Assembly: GCA_022497155.1 (NCBI GenBank)
Contig: MU385778.1
Coordinates: forward strand, 62,001 to 126,000
Direction of reading: 5' to 3'
Source of the DNA: Whalleya microplaca
Lineage: Eukaryota; Ascomycota; Sordariomycetes; Xylariales; Xylariaceae
DNA: 64,000 nt
Under the pieces are notes generated by a model that worked only from the letters and a program-made list of their open reading frames with translations, had not been told where the DNA came from and searched no databases. Below are positions 24,199-35,393 of the stretch, one piece after another. Position numbers and translations under genes: made by a program. The number at the start of each line of letters is the position of its first letter. The stretch's first letter is position 1.

Positions 24199-24546
24199 GT
24201 TGGTTGGGGAGCTGGCTGTTTGAGAGACAGTGAAAATCGACCTGAGGATTTTCTTCGACTCGGTCAGATGCCTGGAGGCAAAAAGCTTCAACGGATCGAT
24301 GGATCGCCGGCGGCCTGCGAGGACTGGACCCTTGTAAAAGCCGATTTCAACTTTTTGGAATGCACGGGCCACACGCCGTAGCTCGGCTTTGGATTTTTAA
24401 TCCGCGCCTATCAGATCGATAAGGCCAGGGACCCGCTGAAATTTGGGTGTGAAGTTTTTGGAGGGGACGAGCTGGCGGAATTATTCACCTTCACGAACAT
24501 TTATTCACGAACGAGTTGTTCAGAGTAGCACGCCTCTGCCGTCAAG
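24199..24546. promoter_or_regulatory. Divergent promoter, PAM18 / RLP24
   Basis: 348 bp separate the two start codons, so both promoters overlap here. The sequence holds several short A/T blocks, for example GAAATTTG near 24437. That word only partly resembles the ribosomal RNA processing element bound by Stb3 in yeast and is not claimed as a site. Confidence 0.5.
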
Positions 24547-25454
24547 ATGAGGTGAGTACAGACTCCAGAACCCTTGTATAAGCCCTTGAGTCTCTTGGCT
24601 TCAGAGATCGCTGGAACCTCGAATGGACTTTCACCGCTCTCGATCGAAATTTCCGTGGCCTGAAGTTCGATCCTTTGAAAGATGAAATATCGACTTATCT
24701 ACGAAACATGAGAACGATTGCTAACTGGAGATTCTTCGCTACAGGATCGAGACTTGCTATTTCTGCAGTAGGCCTGCCTACCCCGGCAAAGGCATAGTGA
24801 GTCGCCCCCGTTCCAATATCTTTTCTCGAAACCTCCAGGACCCCGAAGATTCCAAGCAACACCCGCTGACCACTCCCCCCTCCCTCTCCACAGACATTCT
24901 GCCGCAACGACGCGAAACAGTTCCGCTTCTGCCGGTCCAAGTGCCACAAGAACTTCCTGATGAAGCGCAACCCGCGCAAGCTGAAGTGGACGAAGGCCTT
25001 CCGGCGGGCGGCGGGCAAGGAGCTGACGGTGGACTCGACGCTGCAGTTCGCGGCGCGCCGCAACGTGCCCGTGCGCTACAACCGCGACCTCGTCGCCGCC
25101 ACCGTGCGCGCCATGGGCCGCATCGCCGAGATCCGCGCCAAGCGCGAGCGCGTCTTCGTCCGCCGCCGCCTCGCCGGCAAGCGCGCCCGCGAGCTCGCCG
25201 ACGCCCGGAGGCTGGTGGCTTCGCATGGACACCTGCTACCGCGCATGCGCGGCAGCGAGAAGAGGAGGCTCGCGCTCGAGCAGGGGCTTGGGAAGGAGGA
25301 GATCGAGGCGCTCGAGGAGTCGAATATTGCGGCCGCGGAGAAGAAGAACAAGCTGTTTGGGAAGGAGAAGCTGCGCCAGAAGGTCCGCGTCGATGGGGGC
25401 GTCGAGGTCATGGGAGAGGGCGAGACGGGCGGTATGGATGTCGATTCCGAGTGA
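24547..25454 (+). CDS. RLP24: Rlp24, 60S ribosome biogenesis factor (L24e-like)
   Basis: Three exons (24547-24551, 24745-24796, 24894-25454) give 205 aa. The first exon is only five bases, ATGAG. The joined N-terminus is [20 protein letters not shown], then [20 protein letters not shown], carrying the four-Cys zinc site of the L24e family. [20 protein letters not shown] follows, a signature of Rlp24 rather than ribosomal L24. The C-terminal part is strongly basic and helical, ending GGMDVDSE. Rlp24 joins pre-60S particles in the nucleolus, activates the AAA-ATPase Drg1/Afg2 in the cytoplasm and is then exchanged for L24. Third codon positions in exon 3 are very GC-rich, in contrast to exon 2 and the flanks. 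Confidence 0.95.
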
Positions 25455-26043
25455 ACGGAGATATAGTGGCTGTGACTGGCTGGCATGGGAGATATATGAT
25501 GGGAGGTCCAGGCAAAACTGCGACTTTGGCGTTCGTGTGTGGTCTGCTTTCGGCATGCCCTGGCGTTGGGGATCATTTTTAGACTACTGATGACGATGAA
25601 AATGCATAGCTTTTTCCACTGCCCATACCTACGACGTTGGATAAAGTACCTGCGCTGTGATAGCTGTTTTGATCTTCTATGCGTAGAACTGGTCCTTGTG
25701 TACTGCGATTAGACATGTGGTATATATTTCCTGCCCGAACAGTTAGTGTGAGGCAGACTGTCTAATCAACGCCTCAAAGCCCATCTCATATGTACATACA
25801 TACCCCCTGAATGACCTCGTCCACTAGGTGTCGTACCTCTTCCAAGCCAGACCTAGACCATATCCAGACAACCGTCCATACGTCCACGCCAGCACATTCA
25901 CACATACGTAAAGCCTCATTACCTACCCGCCCATATATCCCCCAAACCTCACTCCCCATTCCCTAACCCCTAACCCCCTAAACCCCATCACCCAAACCCT
26001 CACACCTCACATCTCACACCTCAGCCCTCACTCACACCTCCTC
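25455..26043. other. Spacer between convergent genes, pyrimidine-rich
   Basis: About 590 bp between Rlp24 (+) and the Par32-like gene (-). The second half is a long C/A-rich, G-poor stretch that includes telomere-like CCCTAA words, listed separately. No gene. Confidence 0.6.
25961..26010. repeat. Degenerate telomere-like CCCTAA tract
   Basis: The sequence reads CCCTAACCCCTAACCCCC and then TAAACCCC and CCAAACCCTC. These are imperfect copies of the fungal telomere repeat complement (CCCTAA). It lies inside a wider C-rich stretch (about 25895-26090), so it may be a chance product of low complexity rather than a healed break. Confidence 0.6.
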
Positions 26044-26750
26044 TTAAACTTCCTCCCCCTGTTCTCCCCCCTTGCCCCCTCGTCCCTCACGCCCCCGGCC
26101 GGGTCCATGCATATAATGGATCTTGGGCGGCGGCCGCGGCAGCGACGCCCGGATATCGCGCAGGATCCCCGCGTCCAGCGCCTCCCGCCTCTTGCGTTCC
26201 TGTTCCGCGTCGTACACCTGGGTATCCCCCGTGGCCCAGTTGCCTGAGCCGCCGCGCCCGGACATCGCCGCGCGCGGTGTGGTGGTGGTGGTGGTGGATG
26301 GAAGGGAATGGGGAGCGGAATGGGGGAGGGCCGAGGTGTCAGAGGGGGCAGCGCGCGCTTGGGCCGGGTCTACGAAGTTACCCGCGCCGCCGCGCCCGGT
26401 GCTGGTGGTGCTGGGGGGCTGGGTTTGCGGAGGGAGAGTGGAAGGGGATTGTGGGGGATCGGAGGGGTCCGTTGGGGGGGTGTCTGTGGGTTGTGGGTGC
26501 TGGGCTTCGAGGTCCTGCGTGGAGGTGGGTGGTGTTAGTTCTACATAGGGGTGATGGGGATGAAGGACGTAGTTGGAGGGAAGGAAGGTAGGTAGAGGAG
26601 AGATCGGTAAAGAGTTGGATTGGTTGGTCGCGTGTGCGTGTGTAGGTATGTACGAACCTTGGACTTCGGCCTCGTCGCCTCGTCGATCTCCTTCTGCGAG
26701 TAGAAGTTGCCGGCGCCGCCGCGCCCGCTCCGGCGATAGACGTCTGCCAT
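26044..26750 (-). CDS. Par32-like (DUF3602) GRGGAGN-repeat protein
   Basis: Two exons (26658-26750, 26044-26514) give 187 aa. The protein has three copies of the family repeat: GRGGAGNF at 9-16, GRGGAGNF at 71-78 and GRGGSGNW at 117-124. It is otherwise Pro/Thr/Ser-rich, with a 6-Thr run near 105-110, and ends in a helical segment (YDAEQERKRREALDAGILRD) and a Gly/Arg tail. This repeat pattern defines DUF3602, which includes yeast Par32, a TORC1-controlled phosphoprotein that inhibits the ammonium permeases Mep1 and Mep3. Whether this copy has that job is inference. It is likely disordered, cytosolic and phosphoregulated. The start is chosen because MADVYRRSGRGGAGNF places the first repeat in the usual N-terminal position. 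Confidence 0.85.
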
Positions 26751-27242
26751 GGCTGGATACGGAGGTGGGTAGGTAGGTGTTGTGGCAGGTATATTGGTAG
26801 GTATGTATGTATGTATAATACGATGAATCCTTCGTATCAAGGGGGATCCACTACTAGTGTTCCGGTAGATCTGCAAATTCTTTTCTAGTGGCTTAACTGT
26901 GGTTCTTGATATAGTGTTCTCGATTAAGACGTTTAGTCGATAGTATACTTTTCAGGTACAGCTATCAGCTCGAAGGTGAGTCACGTTTAGAAGTGTTATT
27001 TTACGGAGATACAATGTCTTGCAGTTGCAGATACGCATAAAGGGCAATCTACAAGGTTGCAAATGCCAAGATCCATGGTGGGAGGAGTCGATCTCAACGC
27101 ATCTCGGTGCAACTCCACACGAGGATGGTCGGTAGATCAAGGCTGAGAACTTCTTCAGGATTTCCTGATGAGGCTGAGGACTTCCCGTGCAGATCATTGG
27201 AAACGATTATGCCGTGTAACTCGTATTATTTTAGCATATGTG

Positions 27243-27488
27243 ATGGCTCATGGCAAGCAAATCTGGAAAACGGCCATCTTCCTTGTTGGCTACGTGGTAA
27301 TCGCGGCAGCTCCCTGCTGCTTCGTACTACAGAACGCCGTTCCTGGCGGCGACGTCATAGAGGGGCATTGGATCTCCACTGGGATCGCCGAAAACATGGC
27401 ATTTCGAGGTCGCTGTCCAACTCTTCCTTTTGGGAATGGAGACAGGTTGAGAAATTTAAGCGTGGGCATATTTCGGGCGCTAGATTAA
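27243..27488 (+). CDS. Uncertain small ORF, possible membrane-anchored protein
   Basis: An ATG at 27243 opens a frame, MAHGKQIWKTAIFLVGYVVI, with a hydrophobic N-terminal segment (about residues 8-22) that could be a signal anchor. It is followed by a polar part containing VPGGDVIEGHWISTGIAEN and a Cys-containing loop, and stops at 27488. A possible intron (donor GTTGAG near 27444, acceptor GACAG near 27508) could extend it into the next open stretch. No family was recognised. It lies alone in a gene-poor island, so it may be a decayed fragment. Reported with low confidence. Confidence 0.25.
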   Translation: MAHGKQIWKTAIFLVGYVVIAAAPCCFVLQNAVPGGDVIEGHWISTGIAENMAFRGRCPTLPFGNGDRLRNLSVGIFRALD

Positions 27489-30400
27489 GCAGTTACTTTT
27501 GTGACAGGGCCATTTCCATCCAACTACGTATCTATGGATTTTGTTGGTCCCTCGACTTCCTAGGATATTACCAGAAGGTTTCGAAACGCCCGATTCATCC
27601 AACGTTACGGATCTCGGGTATGACCCGTTCGTAGGGCATTAAAGACACATATACTAGTACCAGTTTTCATCATACGTGTAGTATGTATGTGAACTAGCAA
27701 AGATGATGTGGTCGTAGGTAATTTGATGCCGCAGGATGAGTCGACAGTTTTGTCTTTAGACATCCAGAACCTACCTGGAGCTCTGTTCAAGCGGCGCGTG
27801 AGGCACGATTGTACCTGCATCACGTTGAACAGATGCCCAAACCTAATGATCCAGTATCCAGGCTTCTGGGTGCTTCGCTGAGATCTGTCTGGCTGATTAT
27901 GAAGACCATGAGCCGTCAGCATCCATACTATGCAGCCTAAGAAGAGGTGGTGTGCCTTGGTTAGTCGTGTATCCATCCACGCACCATCACTGAGGCTCGT
28001 CCGAGTACTGCGCTGGTACTTCGAGGCTTCTTCAGCCCATGCATGGTATCGGACATTTTTAAGTGAGATCAGTTGCTGATTTGCGGGCGGGTAGGGCAGC
28101 TGGCACCGCTGATCATCCTGAACTAGGACTGCCTAGTTGTTATTTTTGCTGGTGACGAATAATCCTTGTAATAATGGATCGCTATGCCGGCTTGCCCGGC
28201 TCGGGGGCATCATCACACTTTGCCGATAACATGATATGATGTATCTCCTTAATTGTTAACGAGCAAGCCCCAGAATAGTGCTTAGCACCATGGAAACAGC
28301 TGAAGGTCGTGGGAGATGTTTTGGGGGGCAATTTGATCACTAGAATAGTTGACCGCTTCAGTGAGCAGCTCATAAGGCAGGGCAAGGCCACCGTCAGCTG
28401 TTCTGGCGTTATATGGGCCGTGGTATCACTTGACTGCCCAAGCTCTGCGGTCATGTTGCCGCATGATCATGTTAGTATCTTACTAGGGATGATGTCAGAA
28501 GACGACGAGGCATGGAATTGCTTTCCAACACGAACTATTGATTCAGGCAGATTTCCGCCTTCGACTATACGTTACCGCGTACACTATTTTTATGTACTCT
28601 AGGAGATACAAACCCTGGTCTTGGTGATTAGTAATGTGCACCATACATAGTAATCGTACCTGTAGGGGTGCTATCGGCGAATATAACCATTGCTGATTGC
28701 CTCAAGCCGCTTGACTATGCTGAAGCCTAGGAATATACAATACTTTCAAGCATCTCATTTTCACAAATCTAGCCGTCCATGTAAAGGATTATGCACGTGC
28801 GTTAAAGTATGGCGGATTATATCGTCGAAAGCATCATCCTCATGTGCACACTGTTGACGATGGGGGAAGGCGTTGTATCATTTTCTCTAGCCTCCACGCT
28901 TGGAAGACGGCGCGTATCTGAACTAGAAGACATCTAAGCAGAACATTATGCTCATAGAACAGCGACTAAAAGAGGGCACTAACCCTAGCGACGGTGATGT
29001 TGAGACGGCTCCCACTAATACAACTATTCGTGGTATGCTGACTGAGCCATGGATATCAGCTCTCAAGACCTTAAAAGACAGAATAGATTTTTAAGCATCT
29101 TGAAACGTATATAGTCAAATAGAGCAGGATTGAAGCTGCAGAGATAGGTTTGAAGTATCGCGGCAACCTAACATAGTCCATAAGATAGATAGATACTCGG
29201 TAGGATTTTAATGAAAAGGCAGGCCTGAAAGGCTGTAAAGATATAAGTCACAAGACGATAAAACGACAGGGAGGTTGGAAGTGTGCTGGTATACACACTC
29301 ATGACCAATTGCGACCATTCTTCTCGCGCTGATACGCGAGGCTTCCTTCGAGTGGCGTACATATCACATCGTTCGAAACTCCGAAGTCGGATTAGAGCCT
29401 ACGGACTATTGTATGTCAGAGACACAAATGACGATAGCAACATTTAAGTTAGTATGGCGTACAGAGCTGAACTCTAATAAATCGATAATGCTTTCCCGTG
29501 ACCCATCATCTCGATAGGACTTCTTATCGGACAGATAGCCTGAGGTTAAAACCGTAGGCATCTGATTAGGGTTTGTATCACTTGATTCGATTAGCCGCAA
29601 TGTTGTAGCCGCTATTGTTCGTTTGGGAGGCGGGAGAGACCCCGTGATCTCAGAAACCCGAACCCTGGAGATGAAGCCCAGTACTACGTAGATATCCCAA
29701 CGTGTTGGGGAGGAAGAGGGCATGTGACATCTCGGAGTTGTGTTGCACTAGTCGGTGTCTGTACACAGTTTTGACGATCCAGATCTCTTCGGTTAATCAG
29801 TTGAGATGTTGAATGATGGCGAAAGTACTTCAATAGCAATAGTCCAAAGGTAATGGCATAAATAACCCGAGTTCAGGCTCTATCAGAATTCGAGGTTAAT
29901 AGCAATTCTTCTCCCTTGCTTCAATGGAGCAGATTTGATTACCAACTGCTCTATTCAAGCGTCTGATAGCGCCTTATCCGACGAGCAGGTGAGCATGAAT
30001 ACTGAGTAGGTAGTGTAAAAGTGTGGTCGAAACTCGTGGAAGAGCTAAGATGCTAACCAAGATGGGAGATTGATGTGATATCGCTGGGGAAGCCGAGGGG
30101 TGGCTTGTCTTCCAGTGCCAGATGGCACTGAGCCAATGAACAGACCGATAGGGATCATGTACTCCTAGGAGGTAAACGTAGTTTGAACAAGGCGTGGGCA
30201 TAGTGGTTCTCCAAATCCGTCTGCCACCTGCCGGCCTGGAAGCTCATGCGCGGAAGTGCCTGCATCCGGAAAGGTCAAGTGGCCTGCTGATCTCGCGCAT
30301 GTTCGTTGCCAAACGTGTCCATTCCATTTCTGAATTCAAGTCTGATTACCACCCTAGCTTGCCATATACAGACTCGTAGGCGTGCAATTGGGTTGGTCAG

Positions 30401-32678
30401 TCTGTATGTAGGTAAGACCTCCCTCTCTACATAAAATCGTAAATTGGCACGGCTTGTGAAAGTAGTCAAATAGAAAAGATAAAAGAGCCTCAGGGGATCC
30501 TAATATAGTAACATATAGAAACAACAGGGAATATCAAGCGACATTACTGCGTACTGCGTAAATCTCCAGCTTTATTACCATGTTCGAAAGATAGACACAG
30601 TACGTACTGTGTCTGTATTCCCTCTAATCCCCCACCTTTTATCTCATTAACCCAGCCCTGACAGCCTGAGCCCCTCAACTCCAACTTCAATAATTGCTAA
30701 ACCCTTGCTAACTTGCTCTCCGTGTACCACAGGACTGTCTTTATCTACTAGTACCACATACATAGGCTTTCATGCAGCCTTGGAACACTAGACCTTCGAA
30801 TTTCACCGAGAACATACAGTGTAAGACAGGGGAGAGATATATGCTTTAGGCATCCCCTTTTGTCAAAGGCGAACTGTGTTGAGCTGTAACTTGATGAATC
30901 GTTGGTAACAAGCAATGTTTATTAATATAGACAGCCGAAATCCTTACGAGAATCAATCAGGGGTTAATCGCGCCTAGGAGTTCCATACGATCGTGGCTTG
31001 AACCCACCTAGTCCGGGGTCGAATTCGGAGCCTGCCCGGTCACAAGGGCACTACTTGTATTGTACTAGCCTCTAGCGAGGAAGCCTACTACATTGGGTAC
31101 TTATATGTTTGTTACTGATTCGACTAAACTACTAACGGTCAAGTCCAAAGCATCATTTGAGACATGCGTGTAAGTGAAGAAGCACTGCATATCGGCAGCA
31201 AGCCACGGGAGTCGACGAAAAGGATACTGCTAAAGCGCAGAATTGCCATCGAATAATCAGGCAGGTCAAGTAACAACAATAGGCCAAACCTTTAATAATT
31301 GTAGTAGTATACAGACTTGGTCTTGATAACCGCCACTAAGCTCTTATTACTTACATAGTACATCTCTCCTATTGACCAATCATTGGGTACTTAGGCAGCC
31401 CCTCTGTTCACCCCTTGTTCCCTCTTGCATTTATTATGTGTACCCCTCGGGTTTCACCTACAATCAATCCCCCTCGGCCAACTCCCAATGGGGATGAATT
31501 CCCTACTCTTTCCAATCACGATCTGAACAGACGGAGGAGCGAACAAGTCAGTGGAAGCAGTGTTCCTTTGTGCAAGCCAACCGTCCCGAACGCTATACCA
31601 TTTACAAAGTGCGAGCGCTTCCTTAATAGAACCATCTGCGAATGATATGCTGCTGGATGGCCATGGACATATGCCCTAGAAATTACCGCGGAAACAAGTC
31701 CCTACATATACCGTAGTCAAGGTAGTCTAGAATATATTGCTTGACCCGAATAACGGGCATTGGCATCCACGGAATAGGTAGTTAGTTGGTCATGTCTTGA
31801 CTCCTCTTTCATCAATGCCATTTCTAGTCCAAATTATAGTAATTGGGGCTGCATAGATGGGTACCCAGGAGGTATTGTCTGGCTCTGCCACAGTTGTACT
31901 GACAGGCCTGGCTTGAAACGGGCTACCTCAACCAGCTTCTAATAACAGTATCTAACCTACGGAATACAGGTTACATACTTCGTACACTGACCAGACAAAT
32001 TCACATTGGTGTCGGGCATTGTGGTTTTTATACGCATTGCCGTCGTACATACAGCACATGCTTATCCAATTTACATTTCTCAAATTTTGTGCTATACTGT
32101 CATATCAGCACCACACAACACTTGGGTTATGAATATATTGACTGCTTATTTAAGCGTGCTGAGTAACGTCGGCTTCGTCTAAAAGCTCCGGCTCTATCAA
32201 ATGAGTGGGAGTTGTCTTCTCGGCTATACTGATACAACTGCCTTGCCCGACTTACATTGAAGTGTTCAGCATTCCTCCTATGTCTAATGATTGGGGTAAA
32301 TACTATGAATCTGCTATACTTCATAAATGCCCCATTATCTACCTACGTGGCATCAGGGTATTACATAAGGTGCCTGATAATGCATGAGGTTATGAAACAA
32401 CTAACAAGATGAGTTGGAGGTTCCAATGCACTTATGCTTGTACGGAATATTTCTCCAGTGGTTCGTTCCTTGATCCAAAGTTGTGCCTGACTGACCCGGA
32501 CCGAAGATGAAAGAATACATGCTGATAGGGTATGTAGGTATATAGCGTACATGCATAAGTTCTGTTTCCCAGCATGGCCGAGCATGACCTGGCATAACCC
32601 AAGCATAACCCAGCACAACCCAGCCAATCCAGCATATTCACAGTACCCAGGTAGGTACATATACATACGAGCTTGCCT

Positions 32679-32715
32679 TGCTAGGTACAGGTGCTAGGTA
32701 CAGGTGCTAGGTACA
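32679..32715. repeat. 13-bp tandem repeat (CTAGGTACAGGTG)
   Basis: About 2.8 copies of CTAGGTACAGGTG in direct order, ending CTAGGTACATAC. It lies in non-coding sequence and is flanked upstream by decayed AGCATAACCC-type words. A local slippage product is likely. Confidence 0.85.
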
Positions 32716-33510
32716 TACACATGCGCAGGTAGAGGACCCACACAGAGCCTGCTCCCTCACTGCACACATCCACATCATGCAGCGCGTGCGTGTCTCGCTG
32801 GTGGTTATCATTCAGAGGTACCTGCTCATCAACCCGTCCTAGGATTCCGGAATGGGAGGAGACAAGAAACTTGGTGCGTGGTCCCAAAAACAACCCACCA
32901 TGACTCCATCCACTTCCACTCACTGACTACACACCACTACACATGAATGACACTGGACCTTTATTACTGCTCCTAGCAACTTTTCTTCTACAGCACACCA
33001 TTGCGAAATAATAAGCAGCTAAGAAAGGCGCAGTTCCATGTCTTGACTACGCAGTGATTGATTTGGATTCCCCCTTGTATCTACGTACCTGGCCTACCTG
33101 GGATGTAACTTGTAATTAATTTTATTTTATTTTTTTGTGCAGTTGACTGATGACTGGGCGTGCTGCTGACTGACTGACTGACTGACCTTTGTTCTTTCTT
33201 CAATTCCAAGACCAAGAATTAAAAAAAATATTATTTTTTTTATTTACCACCCGGCGGCTTTTATTTCCAACATCCGCCCTCCTCCTCCACCACCACCATC
33301 CTGACCAATACACATATCACACACACATCTGCCCACATTGCAACACCGTCCTCGTCTCGCTGCTTTTGCTTTTACTTTTTTTTTTTTGCTTTTGCTCCCC
33401 TTCGCTCACTGTGATCTTGCGTTCCTTCAACGAGCGGGTGAGAGAGAGACAATAGTCGTAAATACTACAAACCTCCGTATTTTGTCGTCTTGCTATCTAC
33501 GTGTTCGGCA

Positions 33511-34339
33511 ATGGCCTCTTCCAAGGTAACAACAAGCTGCTCTGCTTGCACTACATTACCTATCACATACACACATACATGCCCGCTTAGCTCGCTTCCA
33601 AGAATAGAGTGGCCATGCTGATCACTTGTGTCTATCACCGCAGGAAATGCAAACATCAACGAGGCCATTGACCCAACACCGTCAATCGATTTCCGCCGGC
33701 TCGACGCCCTCGTCCCTGGGCGCCGTTCGCCAATTGTCCCATTCGCGTAACAATTCTCACTCCCACTCCGCTTTGTCCGCCACGCTCAATGCCACCCACC
33801 GTGTAACTCGCCGGAAGAGTATGACCAACACTGCTGCCAACGTTGCAGCCGTCGCGGCTGCCCTCAGCGAGGCGGGCGACAAGGTCACCCCGTTGCCCAT
33901 TGCCGTCAATTCCCGCCGTGGCACCATGTCCAAATCCGCCGCCGCCCGATCCGCCATTGTGGGCAGCCTGCCCTCGCCGCCCGCGAGCCTCCCGACACAC
34001 AAGTTTGGCCTGATCTCCAAGTTAGAGGGCCAGGAGAGTGCGATCGACGATGACTCGAATGACATGTCCGCTGATGAGGGGGACGCGGAGCTCGAGAAAG
34101 CTCGCATGCGAAGGGCCAGCGATGGCCAGCCTCTGACCAAGGAGGGTTCAAAAAAGAGCAATCGTATTGAGCTTCGCTGTGACAAGTGTGGAAAGGGATA
34201 CAAGCACAGCAGCTGCTTGACCAAGCATTTGTTCGTGCCTCTTTTCTTGCCCACTGCCTCTTCCCTGCACCCACTGGCCCAGTGTGCTGGATAGTGTCTG
34301 TCCCCCCTCTGCCTTGGAGTCAAGGATCGATTCACGGCG

Positions 34340-34422
<83 letters not shown>

Positions 34423-35393
34423 CGGGTNNNNNNNNNNCACTGCCTTTTCCCTGCACCCCCGGGCCCTGTGTGCTGGTTTGTGTGTGTCCCCCCTCTGCCT
34501 TGGTGTAATGTATCGATTCCCGGATCACACCCCCCCCCCCCCCCCCCCCCCAAACATGAGGAATTGAACGTTGAACTTATGTTGACGAATTGCTTGGCAG
34601 GTGGGAGCATACTCCTGAGTGGTCGCTCACGTCCAAGCTGCTTATATCTAAGCACCAACAAGTCCAACTGCTCGAAGCGGCGTCCGTCCTGGTGGCAATG
34701 AACAATGACGCAGATGCAACTACTCCTCCAGACTCCGCCAAGGATTTCAATAGCGAACCCGAGTCGGCATCGCCCACCGCCTCGGGCTACTCGGAACCCC
34801 ATGACGGTCGCAGTTCGGCCAATACCACTCCTCCACCCCAACCAGAGGCTTTTGGTATGGCCAATACACTCGCATATCGCACTGCGCCTAAGAGATACAG
34901 TAACGGAAGTAGCTATTCTCGGTCATATCAATCGGCCACGTCGGGGTCTTTCTTCCCCATGAGCGTGCCGAACGGAAATGAATTCAGCCACAACAGACAC
35001 AGCAGCTCGGATCGCCGCCCGCCTTCTTCGGGTATGAACAACACGGGCCAAGATGACCACGATCTCGCGGCAGCAGTGGAATTGCTCAGCTGCAGCTTCA
35101 ACAGCAATGGCGGGGCTCGGGACGCTAGGCTACCTGACGATGCCCCTCCCGTGCCCCCACTACCTGCTCAATACCTTGACCAGGCAGCCTTCACCAGCAC
35201 TAGCTTCATAAACAGCTTTACCTCAGGACAGATGCCGGAGAGCTTTACTCGGGGAGAGTTCCGGCATACCCAGGACGTGAAGATGGAAGATAGCGAAGGC
35301 AGCATCATGGATGACGAAGATGCGGACCGGGCGTCCAGGGCGCGCAGCAGCGAGGACGACGACGAGATGATGTTCGGCCATATGGAGGATTGA
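33511..35393 (+). CDS. C2H2 zinc-finger protein, probable transcription factor
   Basis: Three exons (33511-33525, 33644-34230, 34601-35393) give 464 aa. Exon 1 encodes only MASSK. A single C2H2 finger, RCDKCGKGYKHSSCLTKHL followed by WEHTPEW, lies near residues 186-212 and is split by intron 2 between its two zinc-binding histidines. After it comes a conserved segment, SLTSKLLISKHQQVQLLEAA then SVLVAMN, which fungal orthologues of this family share. The N-terminus is Ser/Ala-rich; the C-terminus is disordered and acidic, with MEDSEGSIMDDEDAD and SSEDDDEMMFGHMED. A nuclear regulator is likely; target genes are unknown. Intron 2, as assembled, is 370 bp and contains the poly-G, N and poly-C scar described separately. 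The exons read through correctly, so the protein is unaffected. Confidence 0.83.
34252..34551. repeat. Assembly scar: near-duplicate, poly-G, 10 N, poly-C
   Basis: Inside intron 2 of the zinc-finger gene, about 90 bp (34252-34340) run into about 80 G residues (34341-34422), then GGCGGGT-like bases and ten Ns (34428-34437). Then a near-copy of the same 90 bp (34438-34529) runs into about 22 C residues (34530-34551). The two copies differ at several places. This looks like two contig ends from the same locus placed side by side, not a biological duplication. Confidence 0.85.

Larger units (their letters stand above)
26751..33510. other. Gene-poor island, 6.8 kb
   Basis: No confident gene. Many short frames occur on both strands, none with recognisable domains or consistent intron signals except the weak candidate at 27243-27488. 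I could not find transposase, reverse transcriptase or integrase motifs, nor clear terminal repeats. Short local repeats occur near 32571-32630 (AGCATAACCC-like units) and 32679-32715 (CTAGGTACAGGTG units), and a GACT tetranucleotide run near 33168-33186. The last 400 bp are pyrimidine-rich leader of the zinc-finger gene. The island may be old decayed repeats. Confidence 0.5.

Noticed and set aside
24430..24445. Stb3-type RRPE site in the RLP24 promoter
   Set aside because: Only GAAATTTG is present, a partial match to the AAAATTTT-type core; too short and common to claim.
24797..25582. 261-codon plus-strand frame overlapping RLP24
   Set aside because: An alternative frame of the very GC-rich RLP24 exon; its Arg/Ala-rich product is typical of out-of-frame GC-rich sequence.
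30980..31060. tRNA-like T-arm (GGGTTCAAGCC on the minus strand)
   Set aside because: The stem has only four pairs and no matching D-arm, anticodon arm or acceptor stem could be drawn.
33168..33186. GACT tetranucleotide run as a regulatory element
   Set aside because: Only about five copies in a low-complexity leader region; ordinary microsatellite.
34341..34427. Long polyglycine / polyproline frames over the G run
   Set aside because: They come from the homopolymer and Ns of the assembly scar and disappear if the G run is artificial.
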